Shown here: positions 11,004-22,541 of the stretch, piece by piece
Layout: each line of letters starts with the position of its first letter
Numbering within the stretch: position 1 is the first letter of the stretch
From: Stachybotrys elegans
Taxonomy: Eukaryota; Ascomycota; Sordariomycetes; Hypocreales; Stachybotryaceae
Assembly: GCA_020746835.1 (NCBI GenBank)
Contig: JAGPNK010000004.1
Location: 2,108,001-2,172,000 of the forward strand
Length of the DNA: 64,000 bases
Direction: 5' to 3'
Program-made: the position numbers and the translations under genes
Notes under the pieces: model-generated
The model's input: the letters and a program-made list of their open reading frames with translations, nothing else
The model's database searches: none
What the model was told of the DNA's origin: nothing

Positions 11004-11815
11004 GTTGAAAGCAGGATGACTGATGAGCTACGACGAGTGCTCCCAGCATGGATAGCGTTGTGGATTATATGAAGCCTGACGATATGACATGACTCGAGTC
11101 CAGGAGCAGCATCACCAACAGCTTCCAAAGTAGGGCTTCATGGAACCATTCATTCCACGAACCAATATGGAATATTTCCCCTGCCTCAAGGTCCTCCACT
11201 GTGTATTTACTTCTTTCAGTATTAATCATGCTCGTATCCCTCTAGCCCCCTCCCTCATAAGAGCTCTTGTATCGTGCGCATAACAGACCAACCCTGTCCC
11301 CTTCGGTGACGAGTTGCCGCCGGCCAATTTCCTGTCCGATGGCTGCAGCCTTGCACCTGCGGACAAATAGTCCACAGAGTCCGGAGAGCTGTGCCAAGGC
11401 CCCCCGTTCGTGGGAAAAAAGTTGGTACTCATTATTCCGCACGTGGCGGGATTGTCCCCCGTATTGCCTAGTTGGGAAGACAGGCCGGCGTAGACACAAC
11501 CTCGCTCTCTGGGGTTAGCTTCGTTCATCGACTATTTGGGTCTAGTCATGATGGATACTGCAGTTGAACCATTTAGCCGTCGGAAGCAAGTGAAAGCAAA
11601 TCAGAGTCGATTCGTCTCTGGGTCAGTGTTGGCTCTGGCCATTTATTTCGTATAGGTTATTGTTGCCATTGTCCTCGCTCTATGCTGTCGTTTGACTCAC
11701 AAAACGAAAGAAAGCATCTCGATATAGCATAAACAATACAAAGCCTTGTTGGCAATCCCAGTATCCAAAATCATCAAGCATCAGGTCCCCCACCGCTAAC
11801 ATGCCAGGCCTCCAT
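11004..11815. other. Intergenic, upstream of the GH43 gene; no gene seen
   Basis: About 810 bp. It contains the GH43 promoter (AT-rich TATAATCC-like stretch on the minus strand near 11065) and the 3' flank of the small gene on its other side. Short ORFs here look random. Confidence 0.45.
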
Positions 11816-12259
11816 CTACTCAATGGCGTCTGCCTCGGAGCGTAAAGCGATCGCGGCCTCGAACTCTTCCAACCGCTGGATATATTTCTTGATGGGCTCC
11901 ATAAGCTTCGCCAGCTTTTCAATCTCCTTCTTGGCAACATCCAGTCGCCACTGCCGCTGCGACATCGCTAAAAGCCTGGGCTGAGCCTCCTGCAACCTCT
12001 GAAAGCCCAGCGAGCATTCGAACGTCTGGATCAGTTCCAGGGCCTGCTGCGACTGGCATTCCTTATTCAGACACTCCTTCTCATCAAGGGGTTGAAGTGC
12101 AGACCACTCGTATTCAAGATACTCGCAGTGTATGGGCCGATGACCCGAGCCATAGAAGGACACAAACTTGAGGCATTCCTGATCGTTTTTGGCGTCGCGG
12201 ATACCGTGAGACGTACCGCACTTGGTGCATGTGAATTGATCCCACCTGAGTTTACACAT
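11816..12259 (-). CDS. Small Cys-rich, coiled-coil hypothetical protein
   Basis: Single-exon 147-residue ORF. The N-terminal ~60 residues carry paired cysteines (CTKC near 11-14) and several spaced Cys/His (GHRPIHCEY), suggesting a metal-binding fold. The C-terminal ~70 residues (RQWRLDVAKKEIEKLAKLMEPIKKYIQRLEEFEAA) form a strongly predicted coiled coil. The start MCKLRWDQFTC resembles a widespread class of short ascomycete proteins of unknown role that open with Met-Cys and a Trp/Phe-Cys box. The gene at 36.5 kb may belong to the same broad class. No signal peptide or membrane segment; probably intracellular. Function unknown. Confidence 0.65.
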   Translation of the reverse strand: MCKLRWDQFTCTKCGTSHGIRDAKNDQECLKFVSFYGSGHRPIHCEYLEYEWSALQPLDEKECLNKECQSQQALELIQTFECSLGFQRLQEAQPRLLAMSQRQWRLDVAKKEIEKLAKLMEPIKKYIQRLEEFEAAIALRSEADAIE

Positions 12260-12796
12260 CTTTACGCCAGTTGTTTCTCGCCAAGTTGGATACCTTGAGG
12301 ATTAAGTCTTGGAATCTTGAGGAAGGGACATTGTAGTTTATATGGCAGCCCAAGCGCATACTGGCCTTTCCTTTGTGCTAAAACAGCACTGAGTTGCGGG
12401 CTGTACAGAGCACAAACGTTTTATTAAGCGTACATCCATGACTGGCACAAAAAGAAAAACGCCAATGAGCCGCCGCGAACTTTACTTTCACACATCAACT
12501 TCAATATGATCCTGTTAGACCAGAAAGGTAGTGTACCGCATAGCTCATTGCAATTCAAGAGCGTTAACACAATTGTGAACGTGTAACCACCACTCTTGGT
12601 TAGTTGCATGGCACGTGTAGATGAGACAAAGAACCCTTTCTCGTAGTTCTTTGCCCCTCCTTCACTCACAGTTTCCCATGTGCACACTCGATTTAACCAG
12701 GCCATTTTGCATTTCTGCCTCTCCATACGGTTTGCCAATGGAGCCTACTTGAGCGGTGAACTAATGGGGCGGTGTCGGAATAGCCCATGCTTCATT
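12260..12796. other. Intergenic, no convincing gene
   Basis: About 540 bp between the small Cys gene and the 3' end of the HET gene. A 104-codon minus-strand ORF (12424-12738) has no recognisable domain and is more likely 3' untranslated sequence of the HET gene. Confidence 0.4.
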
Positions 12797-14904
12797 CTAA
12801 GCCAACGCAATAACCTCCTTGTCTGAATACAGCGATTGAAACCAGCTCAACACTGACCCTTTCTCGTTAATGCCTGACGCCATATCTCCCACAGCGCCAG
12901 CTCCACCCTCGTCAGATGAAAAGTCCATGTCAACTTGGATGTCAACGACTCCAATCCGTCGATATACCACGTACGTCTTGTGTCTTTCTCCAGTAGGCCA
13001 CAGTAAAAGTCCACATAAATCATGCGGTGTGCTTGCCGGGCTCCTCGCCCACTCGTCTCTGTCTCCTCCGTCCAAGTAGGCAGCCAGAAATGCCACCCGA
13101 ATGTCGTCTCCCCCTCCTGACTCTAGATCAAATTCCTCTCCCGAGTCCAGATAAAAGGTAATCGATATTTCTCCCGGCACCTTGTCTACGACATGTTGAA
13201 TGTGGAAGACCCATGTACGCACCAACAGCAGGTTGATCTGTGACAGCTGCCCTCGCTCAGGCGCACTGATGGCTTCTATCAGCTCCGCATCACTGGCACC
13301 GTCAGCGCCGTCTTGCCATCCCAGCGGTCTGTACATAGAACACCACGACCATGAAGGGAAATCGGTGGCTTTCTCAGGCCATTTTGTGTTTCCGTAAACT
13401 GTCTCCCTCCAGGTCAGGCCATGCCACAAGTCAGCTTCCCAAAAGCCTTCCATAAACTTGTCTCTGCTTCCCATCAGTTGCTCAAACTTGGACACTATTC
13501 CAGACAAGGCAATCAGCTTATCACTCCTCTGCGTGAGCTGTCTTGCCGAGTATCTGGAGACGACTTTGTACCACTTGAATCGTATCATGTCCATGGAATT
13601 CCATTCGTGGGACTTCCGAGCCTGCGTCTCCGAGAGCGGAAGGAAAGTTTCCACCGACGGCTGTGGGTTCAGCTCCGGACGATGCCCCTGAAGCCAGGCA
13701 CTGCGACATCGAAACTTGACCTCGTCGTGGCCAATGTAGATGATCCTCGAAGACAGAATCTGTTCCTGATACGTCCAGCCACGGCTTAGCCAGACAGCCG
13801 ATGTGGAAGTTTCATTGACCTGCACATAAGAAGGATATATGAATTCAAGATGCCAGTTACGCGGGCCGGGCCATCTGATCTGGCGCGAAACCCACGCTGG
13901 TCTTGTCTTCAGGAAGGCTTCTTCGGCTCCGCTGCAATCGAACGGCGTTATTGTGAATACAGCTCTCTCATAATACTGCATCATCTTGAGGCTCTCGTAC
14001 TTCCATTCACCAGAGTCTTGGACAATGCACAAAGCGTCGATCCAGATATGTGACTCTCCAAGACTGCGGGCGACAATGATGCTGTCTTGCATGAGTGGTG
14101 GGAGTGTAGTGACGTGGAATCCTTTTTTTCTTGCGTCCAAGTTGCTCATTATGGTCCGAGAATTGAACGCCACGCTGGAGATTCCCCAACAGTAGCTGAG
14201 TATCGCATATTGCAGATCCATTCCGTCTGTGTCTTGTAGGTAGACCTTCGGGCTCTGGGAAATGTTCAGGAGCCTAAGAGGCGCGCTTTTGATCCCAGGG
14301 CTTGTGCACTCTTCGTGTTGTAAATTGGAATTGTTCTTGCATGTGTGAATTGCTCGTTGAAGGTTACGTATCGTATTGGACGACAACACGTCGGCATCCG
14401 GGAGATGAGAGAAGAAACCTGTTGTAGGTTAGCTCGACCGCTGGAATTCAACGTGGGTAGTAACAGACCTATGGCTTGGTCGCGGGTATCGATGCTAACA
14501 GGCAGTGTCTTGCCTCCAACCTCAATCTCGCCCTCGATCCGGGAGGGACGCCAGGCTTCACGTGTACTGCAGAACCGGACAGATCCGAACTCTGGATGAT
14601 ATTCTCGCAGGCGTAGACAGATGGGTGTTTCCGTCGTTCCTAGACTGTCCTCTTCCGCGCCAACTTGGGACAGAATAACTTGTCGCAGGAATGAACACAG
14701 CGCACAATTCTCGTCAATGGACGCTTGGAGGGTTGGTAGATGAGGCAGGGTGTCTCGGAGCTCATAATCCAGAGGCATGAAGCCATATTCCTTCTCGACA
14801 AATTCCTTGCCGAATTCCGCTGGGGGAGAGCCATCGACAATTTTCAGGTGATTGAAGGATACAGCGCGGCATCTTTGGCAGATATAGTCAGGTTCCTGGC
14901 CCAT
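12797..14904 (-). CDS. HET-domain (heterokaryon incompatibility) protein
   Basis: Two exons, 14904-14469 and 14418-12797; 685 residues. The 50-bp intron has a weak GTCTGT donor but a clear CTAAC branch and CAACAG acceptor, and it alone restores frame. The start MGQEPDYICQRC has a good context (TTCACCATGG). The N-terminal part has CQRC and CALC pairs typical of HET proteins. The HET core is clear: YAILSYCWG, then ESHIWIDALCIVQDSGEWKYESLKMMQYYERAVFTI, then SRGWTYQEQILSSRIIYIG. HET domains are TIR-like effectors that trigger cell death when incompatible fungal cells fuse; many family members have unknown triggers. The gene ends 160 bp downstream-side of oxoprolinase on the same strand, which is probably coincidental. 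Whether this allele is active cannot be judged. Confidence 0.9.
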
Positions 14905-15064
14905 GGTGAATGAAGTTGCGAAGATAGAACGGCTTTGAAGGGAGGGGCAATTTGTGTCAGAGCAGCCGCTCGGAAACAGAATCAGTTCCCCGCAGTAAGC
15001 ATAATGCATAACAGTAAGCAATAATCCAATTCCTCTGACTGGTTTCTAATAATACAATTGTCCA

Positions 15065-18000
15065 TCATGCTCCCCACGCTCCACCACCTGGTGTCTTGAT
15101 GATCAATCGGTCGCCCTGATCAAACCGTGCTGTAGCCTTACCACCCATGTTGATGACGGATCCGTCGTTGCGAACCCAAATGTTCTGTCCCATGGCACCG
15201 TCGCCTCCGCCGGCAGCACCCTTGGGCGCCCGCGATCTACGTTCCGAGAGGATGGAGACTTGCACTCCCGGCACTCGGAACTCAATGTCACGCACGATGC
15301 CATCACCGCCCCGATGGTGACCCTTACCCCCTGACCCCTCGCGGATGCCGAATTCATGCAGCAGAACTGGGTATCTCTTCTCGAACACCTCGACATCGGT
15401 GATGCGTGTGTTGGTCATGTGTGTATGCACACCGCTCGTGCCCTCCCAGATTGGACCAGCACCGGCACCTCCTCCGATGGTCTCGTAGTATCCGAAGCCC
15501 TTCTCCACCACTTCCGTCCCGTCCTCTGTAATTCGCTTGCCTCCGATTCCAAAGGTCAGATTGTTCATGCAGCCAGAGCTGTCGGCGCAGGCCTTGAACG
15601 CTGTCAGAATCACATCCGTAATGCGCTGGGACGTGAGCACGTTTCCTCCAACAACCGACGCTCCCACCGCAGGGCTGAGGAGGGAGGACTGCGGTATGCG
15701 GATATCGATCGGGTTTAGGCAGCCTTGGTTCAGCGGAATGTCAGACGCGATGAGGGAGCGTAGACAGTAGATGATGGCAGAATGTGTAATAGCCTTGGGC
15801 GCGTTGGTGTTGCCGTACACCTGGGCTCCTGTGCCGGCAAAGTCAAAGACGGCAGAGCCATCCTCAGGGTTGATGTCAATAGTGAGGCAGATGGGAGTTC
15901 CATCGTCCATGTAGTCGACGGCCTTGAGGCCGCTCGGCATAGAGGCATGCATCTTCTTTAGCATGGCACGAACGGCTTGTTCAGCGTTATCCTGGATGGC
16001 AAACATGTACTTGTGAACCTCTGGTAGAGAGAATTCCAGCACCAAGCCTCCGATGAGCGTCGCACCCTGCTTATTCGCTGCGACTTGGGCCTTCAAGTCC
16101 GACAGGTTGTCACTGAGCGCCCTTGTTCCAGAACTGCCAGGGTGCTTGGCAGGCTCCTCGAGGAGGATCTCAATAATGCGCTCTTCGTTGAACCGGCCCT
16201 TTGACACGAGCTTCTCACCAATGATTGCCGCACCTTCCTCGTACAGCCAATGCGAATCCGGAGGCATCGATCCAGGCCGTGTGCCGCCAATGTCAGCATG
16301 GTGCCCTCTCGAGGCGACGAAGAAGATGATCTGGCCCTTTTCGAATACCGGCGTAACGACGGTGATGTCGGGAAGATGCGTGCCACCACTGGCCGGATGA
16401 TTCGAAACCAGGACATCGCCCTCCTCAAGGCGATCCTTCCACATGCCGTAGAGATGCCTGACGCAAAACTGCATGGATCCCAGGTGAACAGGAACGTGAG
16501 GGGCGTTGGCGACAAGCCCGCCATCGGGGGAGAAGATGGCACAAGAAAAGTCCAAACGCTCCTTGATGTTGGTGGATACAGAGGTCTTCTGAAGGGTGCG
16601 GCCCATTTGTTCGGCAATTGACATGAATCGATGCCCAAAGATGGACAGCTGGATGGGGTTGATGCTTTGCTCGACTGCCTGGGCTAATGAAGCGACAGAA
16701 GCTCTGCTCTCAATCAATACAGCGCTTTCGAGGATAACAGCCTCCCAGTGGGGCTTGACGAGAATGGTTTGTGTGTTGTCGAGGATGAGAGCAGGGCCAG
16801 CAACTCTCATTCCTGCTTCCAGGCTGGTAAGAAGGTACAGGCTTGTGTCGGCGTACCCTTGACCAGCTTCAAAGCATACTTTAGTACTTAGTTCTGGCGC
16901 AGAGGTAGACTTGGTAGAGAGCTCCTGCAGCTGCTGGTAGGGACTCTTCTCCTTATGCTCACCCGAGGACCCGATTGCCCTGACTCGGTAGTCGTCGATG
17001 AGGATCCTCTTCTCTGGGAAAACGAAGCCAAATTCGCGCGAGTGCTTCTCCTCGAACGCGACCTTGCAGTCGCCGACACTGCCGGAAGATAGGACCATGA
17101 AGGCCGAGTTGGAACCTTCGTATCTCATGTTCAAGTACTGCTCGACCCGAACCCTGTTCTTGGAAATACGTTGGCAGACGAGATGCTGGGTCGCCGCGGC
17201 CGACATTTCAGCCAGGGTTGATGCAATCGTGTCATAATGTTCTTGGTTAAAGTCCAGGGCGGCAGGTCGTTGAACCTCATGAACAGTATCGGCCAAGGAC
17301 AAGCCATACGCGGAGAGCACAGAGGAGTATTTGTTGATGACGACCTCGTTGATGGAGAGCGCGCTGGCAACGTCACACGCATGCTGGCCACCAGCACCGC
17401 CAAAGCAGGCCAGGATGTGGTCCGCTGTGTTGAAGCCACGAGCCTCCGTCAGAGCCCGGATAGGTCTAGCCATGACCTCGGACGCCACTTGAAGAAAGCC
17501 GAGAGCAACGTCTTGGGCCGTAAATGTGGGACGTCCAGCCGCTCGGTTGTCTTGGTTGATCTGATCTGTCAGTTTGGCAAACTCCTCAGCAACGATTTCC
17601 GTGCCGAGCGGCTGATCCTCGTTGGGACCAAAGATCTTGGGAAAATAATCTGGAACGATGTGACCGAGGAACAGGTTTGCGTCGGTAATGGTCAAGGGAC
17701 CTCCTTTCCGATAGCAAGCCGGGCCTGGATGAGCTCCTGCAGAGTCGGGCCCGACAACAAAGAGCCCGTTCTTCCAGAATAGCATTGAGCCTCCACCGGC
17801 TGCCACACTGGGATTGTCAGCAATGCGATGGTGATAATGGTGAGACCAGCATCTTACGTGACAATATCTAGCTGTGGCGACTGAATCGACACGCCAGCCG
17901 TGGTCGTCTCAAAGACGTGTTCATAAGTGCCAGCGAATCGGGAGCAATCGGTAGAGGTTCCGCCCATATCGAAACCAATGACGGGTTTCCTCTGCACATC

Positions 18001-18930
18001 ATCCCATGTTGTCTGAGCGTAGCCAACGACACCTCCCGCAGGTCCAGACAGGATGCTCTTAAGGCCACTGAAGCTTCGGAAGTCGACCAAGCCTCCATCC
18101 GACTGCATAAACTCACATTGCAGACCTTCTGCCTCGAGACCTCCTTTGAAGTTTGAGGAGATGGAGTCAATGTACGACTTGATAATGGGCGTGAGGTAGG
18201 CGTCTGCTGTGGCCGATGTGCCTCGGGGAACTGCCTTGATCATCGGTTGCAGTGCGGCAGACTCAACAACGGAGAAGCCCATCTCTCGGGCAACAGCGCC
18301 GACCTGCTTCTCATGGTCCGGATACAGATAAGAATGAACAAAGACGACGGAGAGAGATCGGAAACCATCGTCCCAGAGCTTCTGTAGTGACTCTCTAACC
18401 GCAACGAGATCGGGAGCTCGGAGAATGCGGACGACTTCACCAGTCAGGCTCACTCGTAGGTTGGGGTCTGATGATACATCAAATTCCTGCAGGGTCGGAG
18501 CCTCGGCGTAGCCCTCTAGGGTGATTCGTTCGTCAACCTCGACGACAGACTGGTACAAGAGCTCAGGTAGGCGGACTTGCAGATCAAAGATCTTGGGGCG
18601 AGATTGGTTGTTTATCCTGAGAAGATCTTTGAACCCCTTGATGATGAGCAGTGCGGATCGAGCACCTTTTCGTTCAAGCAGCGCATTCGTCCCGACAGTC
18701 GTGCCCATCCGTATCCTGTCAATGGGCGTGGTGTCGAGGGGCTCACCTCTTGGGTGAGGCTTGCCGGTATAATGTTCTAGCACTCTTCTAATGCCTTCTG
18801 TTGGAGCATCCTGGTAGTTTGTGGGGTCCACGGACAGGACCTTGAGAATGATATCTTTGTGTCCGGGGGCCGAGGCACAGATATCGGTGAAGGTTCCACC
18901 TCGATCGATAGAAATCTGAATGCCCGACAT
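15065..18930 (-). CDS. 5-oxoprolinase (ATP-hydrolysing), hydantoinase A/B fusion
   Basis: Exons 18930-17858 and 17807-15065; 1271 residues, the normal length for eukaryotic OPLAH/Oxp1. The intron (GTAAGA...CCCAG) rejoins TVAAGGGS, a universal family segment. Order: hydantoinase A N-terminal domain with DRGGTFTDI at ~9; hydantoinase A with IGFDMGGTSTDCSRF and SAGAHPGPACYRKGGPLT; hydantoinase B from ~700 with SNHPASGGTHLPDITVVTPVF, SRGHHADIGGTRPGSMPP and C-terminal GGGGDG-type loops. It cleaves 5-oxo-L-proline to glutamate using ATP in the cytosol. An in-frame upstream ATG (18990) would add 20 residues; the 18930 Met directly precedes the conserved start. It diverges from the DUF1445 gene, with two CGG-N10-CCG sites between them. 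Confidence 0.96.
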
Positions 18931-19140
18931 GATCAAGGTGTAAGGCGAGACGAGAATATTCGGTTGCTCATAGGAGAAAATATGTGGCAAAAGGTGAGCA
19001 TCATTGTTTATGTACTTTGACGCATCAAGCTCCTCGTCTCAGTAAGGGCAGCGCTCCCGCTTAGTACACAGCTATCACCATCATGACCGTGAATACATGA
19101 ATACAGAGCCCGACGGAAGTGATGCCCGCGTGTGGGTCGA

Positions 19141-19156
19141 CGGAGATGGGCTGCCG
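19141..19156. promoter_or_regulatory. CGG-N10-CCG palindrome, oxoprolinase/DUF1445 promoter (site 1)
   Basis: CGGAGATGGGCTGCCG. Inverted CGG triplets 10 bp apart are the binding format of dimeric Zn2Cys6 regulators such as yeast Put3. It lies between divergent genes, about 210 bp from the oxoprolinase start and 165 bp from the DUF1445 start. Confidence 0.55.
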
Positions 19157-19171
19157 GGCAGATGCCGGAGA

Positions 19172-19187
19172 CGGACATCCAACGCCG
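19172..19187. promoter_or_regulatory. CGG-N10-CCG palindrome, oxoprolinase/DUF1445 promoter (site 2)
   Basis: CGGACATCCAACGCCG, 31 bp (about three helical turns) from site 1. Its spacer shares CATCCAA with site 4 in the transporter/regulator promoter. Confidence 0.55.
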
Positions 19188-19318
19188 CTTATCAGTTCCC
19201 ACGGCCCTTGTACCTTGTATGCCCAGCACGGGACTGTATTAAAGACAATTACCTATCCGCTGTAGGTAATGAGGCAAATATATCACAAAACAGCTTTACT
19301 CTTTTCATCCTACTAGCC

Positions 19319-20221
19319 ATGGCGACGGCGGTTGTGACACAGGAATCGCTCCTTGATGGCACGGTTCTCGACACGGGTTTGAAGGTCCGTCTCGCCGCGC
19401 GGGACAACAAGCACACCAAGTCCACTTCTGGCTTGGCCCCCAAGTACCTCCAGGCCAATCTCATTGTCCTGCCGTCGCGATATGCCTCCGACTTTCGTGA
19501 CTTTTGTACTCGGAATCCGGTTCCGTGCCCGTTGCTCGCCGAGTCCAAAGCACCCGGAGACTACGGCCAGCTAAAGTCCTACCTCAAGATCAGTGCGGAG
19601 AATGTCGCTTCCTCTCTGGACATCCGCACCGACTGCCCTCGTTTCAATGTGTATAGAGACTCCAAGCTTCAAGAAGCTGCGGTTCCCGACATCATGAACC
19701 ATTGGACGGAGGACCACGTCGCCTTCTTGATTGGCTGCAGTTATAGCTTCGAGACTGCGCTGACAGCTGCCGGACTCCCACCAAGACATACTATGCTGAA
19801 CCGCAACGTGCCCATGTACCGAACCAGCATTCCTCTGAACCCATCTGGAGTGTTCTCTGGAGGTACGTACGTTGTGTCGATGCGGCCTTACAAGAAGGCA
19901 GACCTGGACAGAGTCCGAGCCATCACTCGGCGTTATCTTCCCACACATGGAGAGTGCATCGCATGGGGATGGGATGCTTTGGAGAGGTTGGGAATCAAAG
20001 ACGTGGACTCCCCTCAATGGGGAGATGCACCAATGACCATGGACGGACGCCCGCTCGGAGCGGTAGCAGGAGACGAAGACAATGTACCGGTGTTCTGGGG
20101 ATGCGGAGTGACACCCCAAGAGGCGGTAATGAGAACGTCTCTTCAGGGAACGGTCATGGCGCACAGCCCAGGTTGTATGTTGGTGCTAGACTGTCTTGAG
20201 GATGACGTTTTGGAGTCTTAA
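19319..20221 (+). CDS. DUF1445 / D-glutamate cyclase-family protein (YcsI-like putative hydro-lyase)
   Basis: Intronless, 300 residues from the ATG at 19319 (context GCCATGG). The open frame extends upstream to 19097, but that part has no family similarity and overlaps the putative operators. Family hallmarks: GCSYSFETALTAAGLPPRH, NVPMYRTSIPL, GVFSGGTYVVSMRPYKKADLDRV, THGECIAWGWDALERLGI, and the C-terminal VPVFWGCGVTPQEAVM ... HSPGCMLVLD. The family is labelled putative hydro-lyase in bacteria. In vertebrate DGLUCY the related domain cyclises D-glutamate to 5-oxo-D-proline. Divergent pairing with 5-oxoprolinase therefore suggests a shared D-glutamate or 5-oxoproline route (inference). Lack of introns is compatible with a bacterial origin but is not proof. 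Confidence 0.9.
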   Translation: MATAVVTQESLLDGTVLDTGLKVRLAARDNKHTKSTSGLAPKYLQANLIVLPSRYASDFRDFCTRNPVPCPLLAESKAPGDYGQLKSYLKISAENVASSLDIRTDCPRFNVYRDSKLQEAAVPDIMNHWTEDHVAFLIGCSYSFETALTAAGLPPRHTMLNRNVPMYRTSIPLNPSGVFSGGTYVVSMRPYKKADLDRVRAITRRYLPTHGECIAWGWDALERLGIKDVDSPQWGDAPMTMDGRPLGAVAGDEDNVPVFWGCGVTPQEAVMRTSLQGTVMAHSPGCMLVLDCLEDDVLES

Positions 20222-20566
20222 TGCAAATATGTGTATATATCCTGACACGGAGATGACCCATGATCCGGAACAAGCTTTTATCACGATCATACGCAACAAT
20301 GCATGATGAGTGTCTCCAGTTCACGAGTAGAGTTCGATGGAAACATAACCTAATTTACTTTGGGCATCCAACGCTAACTACAGCATCGATGGTAGAGATA
20401 TCTTGGACGGCTGGATAAACAGACATGTACACATTGGAAGCAGTAGGTTCTAGATATAAGGTCTTGCTTTATGAATCAAGTACAATGAAGATAAAACTTC
20501 TAGATGTGATCGCACTCCAAAAATTCTACCACCCGCATTCTAACCCAACAGGCACCATCTCAGCAC
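20222..20566. other. Convergent 3' flanks, no gene
   Basis: About 345 bp of AT-rich sequence between the converging DUF1445 and transporter genes. It probably holds both poly(A) regions. Nothing else seen. Confidence 0.5.
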
Positions 20567-22095
20567 CTAATAAACGTAGCGGAAATCCAAGTTGTACTCT
20601 CCAGTCGTGTCGGTTCGGTCGTCCACCCGCTCCCCAGACCTGATCTGGTCCTTCTTCTTATTCTCGAAGTAGTAGTAAACCAGCTGAACGCAGATGAGAA
20701 CAATGCAGATGACAGCAGAGATCAAGGAGCCCCAGTGACCCAGTCTATATGGTGCTGCGCGGTAGAGCTGCGGAACGACGACACCTGCTGCATTTCCAAT
20801 AGCCTGCGAGATTCCCAGGAACGTGGCCCTGCGGTAATGCGGCGCCGTGTTGTTCACAATCCACGTCTCGTTCAGGCCGGGACCACAGTATAGGGGAATG
20901 GCAATCATGAAGCAGGCAAAGTATTGGACGCTGGCGCTCTTGACCGTGAGGAGGATGGCATACCCGATGACGGCAAACACGTCCAGGATGGCCAGGATGG
21001 ACCCACGGTGGCCGTACTTATCGCCAATCCTGGCTGCGCAGAAGAAGCTGATGCCTCCCAGGAGATAGACGGGCACGCTGAGGTATTGCGCCTCGAGAAC
21101 GCTGTACCCCAGGCCGTTGCGCAGAATCGAGGGCAAGAAAGTGCTGTATCCATACAGGATGATGTCCTGGAAGAATTGAATGAAAGCACTATAGCTGTCA
21201 GCTTTTGCATACAATTCCAACCAAACGACGTGACTCACCCAGTATACATTCTCCATTCCTTGAGGGCGGAGAAGACCTGCCTCTTGTCGAACTTCTCCTG
21301 TCCCATGTACTCTTGGCGCTGGAGATCACGCTTTTCCATCGTCTCCCGCTGCTCCGGCGTCCAAAACTTGGACTTGGAGGGGAACTCGGGCAGGCCGTAC
21401 CAGGCCCACGGAACGACGGTGAGAGAGATGAGGCCCTCAATGATGTACAGCCACGACCATGCCTGCAATCCTCCCACGGTGCCGATCCTGGTGATGCCCG
21501 TGGCAACGAGACCGCCGAACATGCCGGACAAGGCCGTGGCAGCAAACAGATAGGCAAAGCGAAGTCCCTGCTCCCGGCGGTTGTAGACCATGGTGATGTA
21601 CAAGCTGATGCAGGGGAAGAAGCCAGCCTCGCAAGCTCCCAGTATCACACGTACCGCCACGAGGGCTTCGTACGAGCGGACAAAGGCGGTACCGATGGTG
21701 ACAATGGACCAGGCGCACGCCATGACGGCGATGGCGCGGTGGACCTTGAGCTTTCGGACGCTGAGAACCAGCGGGATCATGAGCACGACGTAAGTGGCGA
21801 AGAAGACGCTGACGGCCGTGCTGAACTGGGCCTGCGAGATGCCGAGCTGGGCCGTCATGCCGGCGACGGCGGCGTTTCCGATGTTGCTTCGGTCCAGGTA
21901 GGCCATGAAGTAGAGCGCGCAGAAGAGAGGAGCAAAGCGCTTGTCCAGACGGACGAGGACCTGCCTCTCGAGGGCAGGGTCGATGTAGACGGAAGAGGAG
22001 CCCTCGACGGGCGCATCGTCGCTCGTTCCTTTGCTCATCTCAATGTCGACGGCCTCGGAAGGCTTCTTGAGAACATCGTCCTGGTTAGTAGACAT
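20567..22095 (-). CDS. MFS transporter, anion:cation symporter (allantoate permease/Dal5) family
   Basis: Exons 22095-21239 and 21194-20567; 494 residues. The 44-bp intron has donor GTGAGT and acceptor GACAG. About 12 transmembrane helices in two halves. The ACS-family signature YLDRSNIGNAAVAGM is in the first loop. Helix 4 region RVILGACEAGFFPCISLYI and the central loop FWTPEQRETMEKRDLQRQ are typical of Dal5/Tna1/Vht1 relatives, which import organic anions such as allantoate, nicotinate and pantothenate. Position between the D-glutamate-cyclase-like gene and the Zn2Cys6 regulator, plus shared operator-like sites, makes uptake of 5-oxoproline, D-glutamate or a derivative the best guess. The substrate is inferred only. 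Confidence 0.93.
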
Positions 22096-22434
22096 GTTGC
22101 GTCAAACAAGTCAAATCGGATTAAGGGGAGATGGTTGGGGGAAGGTCAACGGTCAACGGTCAACCATGGAGAACCATGCAGCTTTTGTAAACCCCAGAGA
22201 CGGCTTGTCCATTCTACACTGACACGCTATTCTTGATATGCACCCCGGTTCTCCAGCCCTGCCCGAGATGCCATCTAGATACCGCCCAGGCTGATAGACA
22301 ATCGGCAGATTCCAGAGATAAGAAATCCAGGGCAGGTCTGCGTCCAATGGCATCCTGGAGCGAGGACTAGTTTGGTGCTAATGTCTGTCTGATGCGGGTC
22401 GGAATCTATTGAGTGGGTATGTCGCTTGTTTTGA

Positions 22435-22450
22435 CGGAGATATAACGCCG
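22435..22450. promoter_or_regulatory. CGG-N10-CCG palindrome, transporter/regulator promoter (site 3)
   Basis: CGGAGATATAACGCCG. It starts CGGAGAT exactly as site 1 does. It lies ~90 bp upstream of the regulator start and ~340 bp upstream of the transporter start. Confidence 0.55.
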
Positions 22451-22466
22451 TCGAGCCCGCCGCTCT

Positions 22467-22482
22467 CGGCCATCCAAGTCCG
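22467..22482. promoter_or_regulatory. CGG-N10-CCG palindrome, transporter/regulator promoter (site 4)
   Basis: CGGCCATCCAAGTCCG, 32 bp from site 3 (31 bp separates sites 1 and 2). It is only ~60 bp before the regulator ATG, so it could mediate autoregulation. Confidence 0.55.
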
Positions 22483-22541
22483 TCCTCGACAACAAACGAC
22501 AACAGCCTCTACCCGTCGCAATCGCCACCAGCCCGGAAGTC

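Noticed and set aside
19097..19318. N-terminal extension of the DUF1445 ORF
   Set aside because: No family similarity, and it overlaps the putative operators; the ATG at 19319 has better context and matches family length.
15065..20221. Recent bacterial transfer of the oxoprolinase/DUF1445 pair
   Set aside because: Oxoprolinase has a normal fungal intron and eukaryotic length; DUF1445 being intronless alone is not enough.
21205..22236. 343-codon plus-strand ORF opposite the MFS transporter
   Set aside because: Antisense shadow; His/Asp/Glu-rich low-quality sequence while the minus strand encodes a complete transporter.
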